Source: an uncultured Lachnospiraceae bacterium
Lineage (GTDB): Bacteria; Bacillota; Clostridia; Lachnospirales; Lachnospiraceae
NCBI GenBank assembly: GCA_947577185.1
Contig: CANPUE010000007.1
Span: 1 to 64,000, forward strand
DNA: 64,000 bases
Direction: 5' to 3'
Shown here: piece by piece, positions 61,515-64,000 of the stretch
Layout: every line of letters begins with the position of its first letter
Position numbering within the stretch: the first letter of the stretch is position 1
Program-made: the position numbers and the translations under genes
The notes under the pieces: generated by a model
What the model was told of the DNA's origin: nothing
Databases searched by the model: none
Seen by the model: only the letters and a program-made list of their open reading frames with translations

Positions 61515-64000
61515 CTATGCCGTTTCTTCCTGCCGTTCTTTCTTTTTTACAGAGCGAACCGCCAGCACACCCCAGAGAGCCAGTACCGCAACAATGGCAA
61601 TATCCACACAAATCATAACGGTCTGCCATACCGGCCTTAAATAACCGTCTGTCGAAATACTCATGGCACTGCTGTTTGCAACCATATACAAAATATTTTT
61701 TGTGCTCTGCCGAAGCATCGCAATCTGTGTCGCGTCATCCTCCATGCCGAATGTTTTGGCATCCTGCGTCAAAAACAGGTCGCCGCCGGCACGAATCATT
61801 TCGTCCACATGGGTATACGTGTTCATGCTGTAATCCGTAATAACGGAACCATGGAACCCCCACTCATCACGAAGCACCTGTGTGAGCAGCGCATAACTCC
61901 CGCCTGCCCATTTCATGCCCAGACGGTTGAAAGAGGACATCATACCTGTCGCCCCGCCTTCTTTTACCGCAATCTCGAAAGGCAGCAGATAGAGCTCACG
62001 CATTGACTGCTCATTCGCCCATACAAGAATACCGTTGTACTCTCTGTCTGTCTCCTGATCATTCACTGCAAAATGCTTCACATAACAGTAAACGCCTTTT
62101 TTGCCCGCTCCTTTAATGACACTGGCAGCAAACTTACCGGACAGCCGCCCGTCTTCGCTGTAATATTCCCAGTTTCTTCCTGCGAAGGGAGAACGGTGGA
62201 TATTAACCGCCGGCGCATACCATCCTGAATACGGCAGTCCGTCGCCTTTTTCATTTCCTGACAGTCCTTCTTCGCCTATCAGCTCACCCATTCTCTCTGC
62301 GAGCTGGATATTCCATGTGGAACCCATCACACATTCTGCCTGATACGCACAGGTACCGTAAACCACGGATTCCGACAGGAAGCTTGTGAACCCGCTTGGG
62401 CCGTCTGAATCTACCGTAAGCGGTTTACTGACCACGCCGTCCACACCTTTTACTTCATTTGTCCGAAAAGCGCCGAATCCCACCAGATTCTTCATCTCGT
62501 CAAGGGAAATCTCATTTAACAGCTCCTCCCACCTCGGATCGTCGAAAGATGCCTTTCCCAGATAATTTCCTGCTTCGTCATAGAGCATATCGCGCAGGGA
62601 TAATCCGCTGTTCACTGGTACGACAGAGGGTGCATCCCCCGTCACTTCCCATGGTTTGCCCGCATCGGGCTCGGTATATTTGCGCTTGATGCTTTCATCC
62701 AGTTTCTCTTTGAGTTCATCCGTCAGCGTTCTTTCCGCATCCTCCAGATATGCTGTCCTGAGCGTACCGGCAAAGTCCCTGCGGGATACATAAGATTCAT
62801 ATGTGTTCGTCCCGAAAATACCGGCGCTGACATCATCAAACGCATTCGTGACTTGTGTTTCTTCACCGTCTGCATTCCTGTCCGCTTTCAGCTGCACATC
62901 CGATGAGAGGGTGTATGCGGCATCCGCTTTGGCAGTATGCGCATCGCTTCCGATCATAATGCGGTACTCCCCGGCTTCCAGTTCATACCCGCTGAATCCG
63001 TTTTCATTGGCATCTGCATAATCATACGACTTCATATCTTTTACATCCAGCGTGAGCGTAAGCGTCTGTTCTTCCCCCGGCGCCAGCAGATCCGTTTTGG
63101 CAAAATTCCCCAAAACGACATGCGGCTTTTCAATCGCCGGCCCTTCATAATGATAAGGCGCGCTGTAATACAGCTCCACGACATCTTTCCCCGCATAATC
63201 ACCGGTATTTTTTACGGTAACGGATACTTCCAGCGTATCCTCCGCCGTAATTTCACTTCCGGATGCCGACGCAAAGGAAACGTCCCAGTCAAACTCTGTG
63301 TAAGAAAGTCCGTACCCAAAAGGATATACGACGTTCTCTTCATACCATGATGACTTTGGATCGGCTGAGGCCTCTTCATACCCTCTGGTCTCATAGTACC
63401 GATATCCCACATAGATTCCTTCCTCGTAGTTTACAAATGCATAGTCCGTTGTTTCGCCGTTATAAAGATAGCGGTTTCCAAATTCAGAGCCATAAACCCC
63501 CGTATTATACCAGGTCGGATCCGCAGTAAAGTCCGCCGCCCAGGTATCCACGGTATGGCCGGACGGACTGAGCTGATTGCCCTGCGCATCCGTTCCTGTG
63601 ATAATCTGTCCTAATGCCATAATGCCTGTTGAACCCGGAAATCCCATCCACAGAATCGCATCAATCCCTTCATCCGCCTGCAATTCCGGTATTTCCATTG
63701 TAGTCCCTACATTCAGGACAACAATCACCCGCGTAAAATTCTCTTTCACATGCTCTAAAAGCGCTTTCTCGTTCTCATCCAGCTCCAGATAGTGGCTGTC
63801 TGCCGAAGCTCCCGCGACAGCGGCGCCGCCAAAGCTGTCCGCCATTGTCCGTGGAAGGTCAAACCCTTCGCCGCCGATTCTGGAAAAAACCACGATCGCC
63901 GCATCCTGATACCCGGCATAGCTGCCCGTCACATCCGACGGATAGGAATCCATCGGCGTTTCACCGGTTCCGAAACCGGAAAGCCTCTGTCCCGAAGTCA
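61515..64000 (-). CDS. domain-permuted, membrane-anchored GH3 glycosidase (partial, 5' end outside window)
   Basis: The frame is open from the right edge, without a start, for 827 codons to its stop at 61515. Unlike the neighbour, the order is GH3_C first (IVVLNVGTTMEIPE, PFGYGLSYTEFDW), then FnIII (VTVKNTGDYAGKDVVELYYS), then the barrel (VDSDGPSGF, GRNWEYYSEDGRLSGKF, KHFAVNDQETDR, MSSFNRLG). The nucleophile Asp is in SVITDYSMN (61833-61835). A C-terminal membrane helix and basic tail (VLALWGVLAVRSVKKKER) end the protein. Permuted GH3 enzymes are known from Ruminococcus and Butyrivibrio. The start and any N-terminal helix lie outside the window. Confidence 0.9.
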   Translation of the reverse strand, partial: TSGQRLSGFGTGETPMDSYPSDVTGSYAGYQDAAIVVFSRIGGEGFDLPRTMADSFGGAAVAGASADSHYLELDENEKALLEHVKENFTRVIVVLNVGTTMEIPELQADEGIDAILWMGFPGSTGIMALGQIITGTDAQGNQLSPSGHTVDTWAADFTADPTWYNTGVYGSEFGNRYLYNGETTDYAFVNYEEGIYVGYRYYETRGYEEASADPKSSWYEENVVYPFGYGLSYTEFDWDVSFASASGSEITAEDTLEVSVTVKNTGDYAGKDVVELYYSAPYHYEGPAIEKPHVVLGNFAKTDLLAPGEEQTLTLTLDVKDMKSYDYADANENGFSGYELEAGEYRIMIGSDAHTAKADAAYTLSSDVQLKADRNADGEETQVTNAFDDVSAGIFGTNTYESYVSRRDFAGTLRTAYLEDAERTLTDELKEKLDESIKRKYTEPDAGKPWEVTGDAPSVVPVNSGLSLRDMLYDEAGNYLGKASFDDPRWEELLNEISLDEMKNLVGFGAFRTNEVKGVDGVVSKPLTVDSDGPSGFTSFLSESVVYGTCAYQAECVMGSTWNIQLAERMGELIGEEGLSGNEKGDGLPYSGWYAPAVNIHRSPFAGRNWEYYSEDGRLSGKFAASVIKGAGKKGVYCYVKHFAVNDQETDREYNGILVWANEQSMRELYLLPFEIAVKEGGATGMMSSFNRLGMKWAGGSYALLTQVLRDEWGFHGSVITDYSMNTYTHVDEMIRAGGDLFLTQDAKTFGMEDDATQIAMLRQSTKNILYMVANSSAMSISTDGYLRPVWQTVMICVDIAIVAVLALWGVLAVRSVKKKERQEETA

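Overview
The window reads as chromosomal DNA of a Lachnospiraceae-type gut anaerobe (Clostridia, Bacillota). The evidence is the mix of YesM/YesN two-component systems wired to carbohydrate ABC transporters, strong GGAGG ribosome sites, the housekeeping order rho-rpmE-DUF1385-prmC-prfA, DUF4364 and DUF4179 family proteins, and a domain-permuted GH3 glucosidase. No rRNA, tRNA, CRISPR array or complete insertion sequence was seen. Almost everything lies on the minus strand, so operons run from high to low coordinates.

Region 1 (1-1.27 kb) is an AlbA_2-type ATP-binding protein cut by the left edge; its reading frame carries a 12-bp coding microsatellite. Region 2 (1.4-11.3 kb) is a sugar operon in the order GH94 phosphorylase, phosphoglucomutase, YesM kinase, binding protein, two permeases, YesN regulator. 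The first three genes overlap, so phosphorolysis of an imported glucoside and conversion of glucose-1-phosphate to glucose-6-phosphate are made together with the sensor. Region 3 (11.4-14.8 kb) holds an ECF sigma factor with a DUF4179 membrane partner, an Rpn-type PD-(D/E)XK nuclease, and a small unknown ORF behind a perfect 19-bp inverted repeat.

Region 4 (14.7-28.9 kb) is a second glycan locus: YesN regulator, YesM kinase, binding protein, two permeases, GH29 fucosidase, MFS transporter, PHP phosphoesterase, heparinase II/III-type lyase and GH88 unsaturated uronyl hydrolase, closed by a strong terminator. None of the degradative enzymes has a signal peptide, so the picture is import of short uronate- and fucose-containing oligosaccharides followed by cytosolic breakdown. 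Region 5 (29-41.8 kb) is housekeeping: macro-domain protein, prfA, prmC, a DUF1385 membrane protein, rpmE and rho, then on the plus strand malic enzyme, a radical SAM protein and DUF4364, then a membrane-anchored DUF5722 protein and the AAA+ protein RarA. rpmE and the DUF1385 gene share a duplicated structured leader.

Region 6 (42-43.3 kb) has a secreted histidine-rich repeat protein and a self-regulated HTH/membrane-protein pair. Region 7 (43.4-56.6 kb) is a long operon from a near-consensus promoter at 56.6 kb: a degenerate CobS-like membrane protein, a TetM-like GTPase fused to a NYN ribonuclease domain, then ten Mrp/Mnh-type antiporter genes including four large NuoL/M/N-like subunits, with no hydrogenase or NADH module. 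Region 8 (56.6-64 kb) has a MATE exporter, a small membrane protein, a GtrA protein and two GH3 enzymes, one canonical and one domain-permuted and membrane-anchored, cut by the right edge.

Three copies of a hairpin followed by a CATGGAGG ribosome-site sequence (2.2, 28.8 and 47.0 kb) recur in front of unrelated genes. Family names come from motif recognition by eye; no database search was run.
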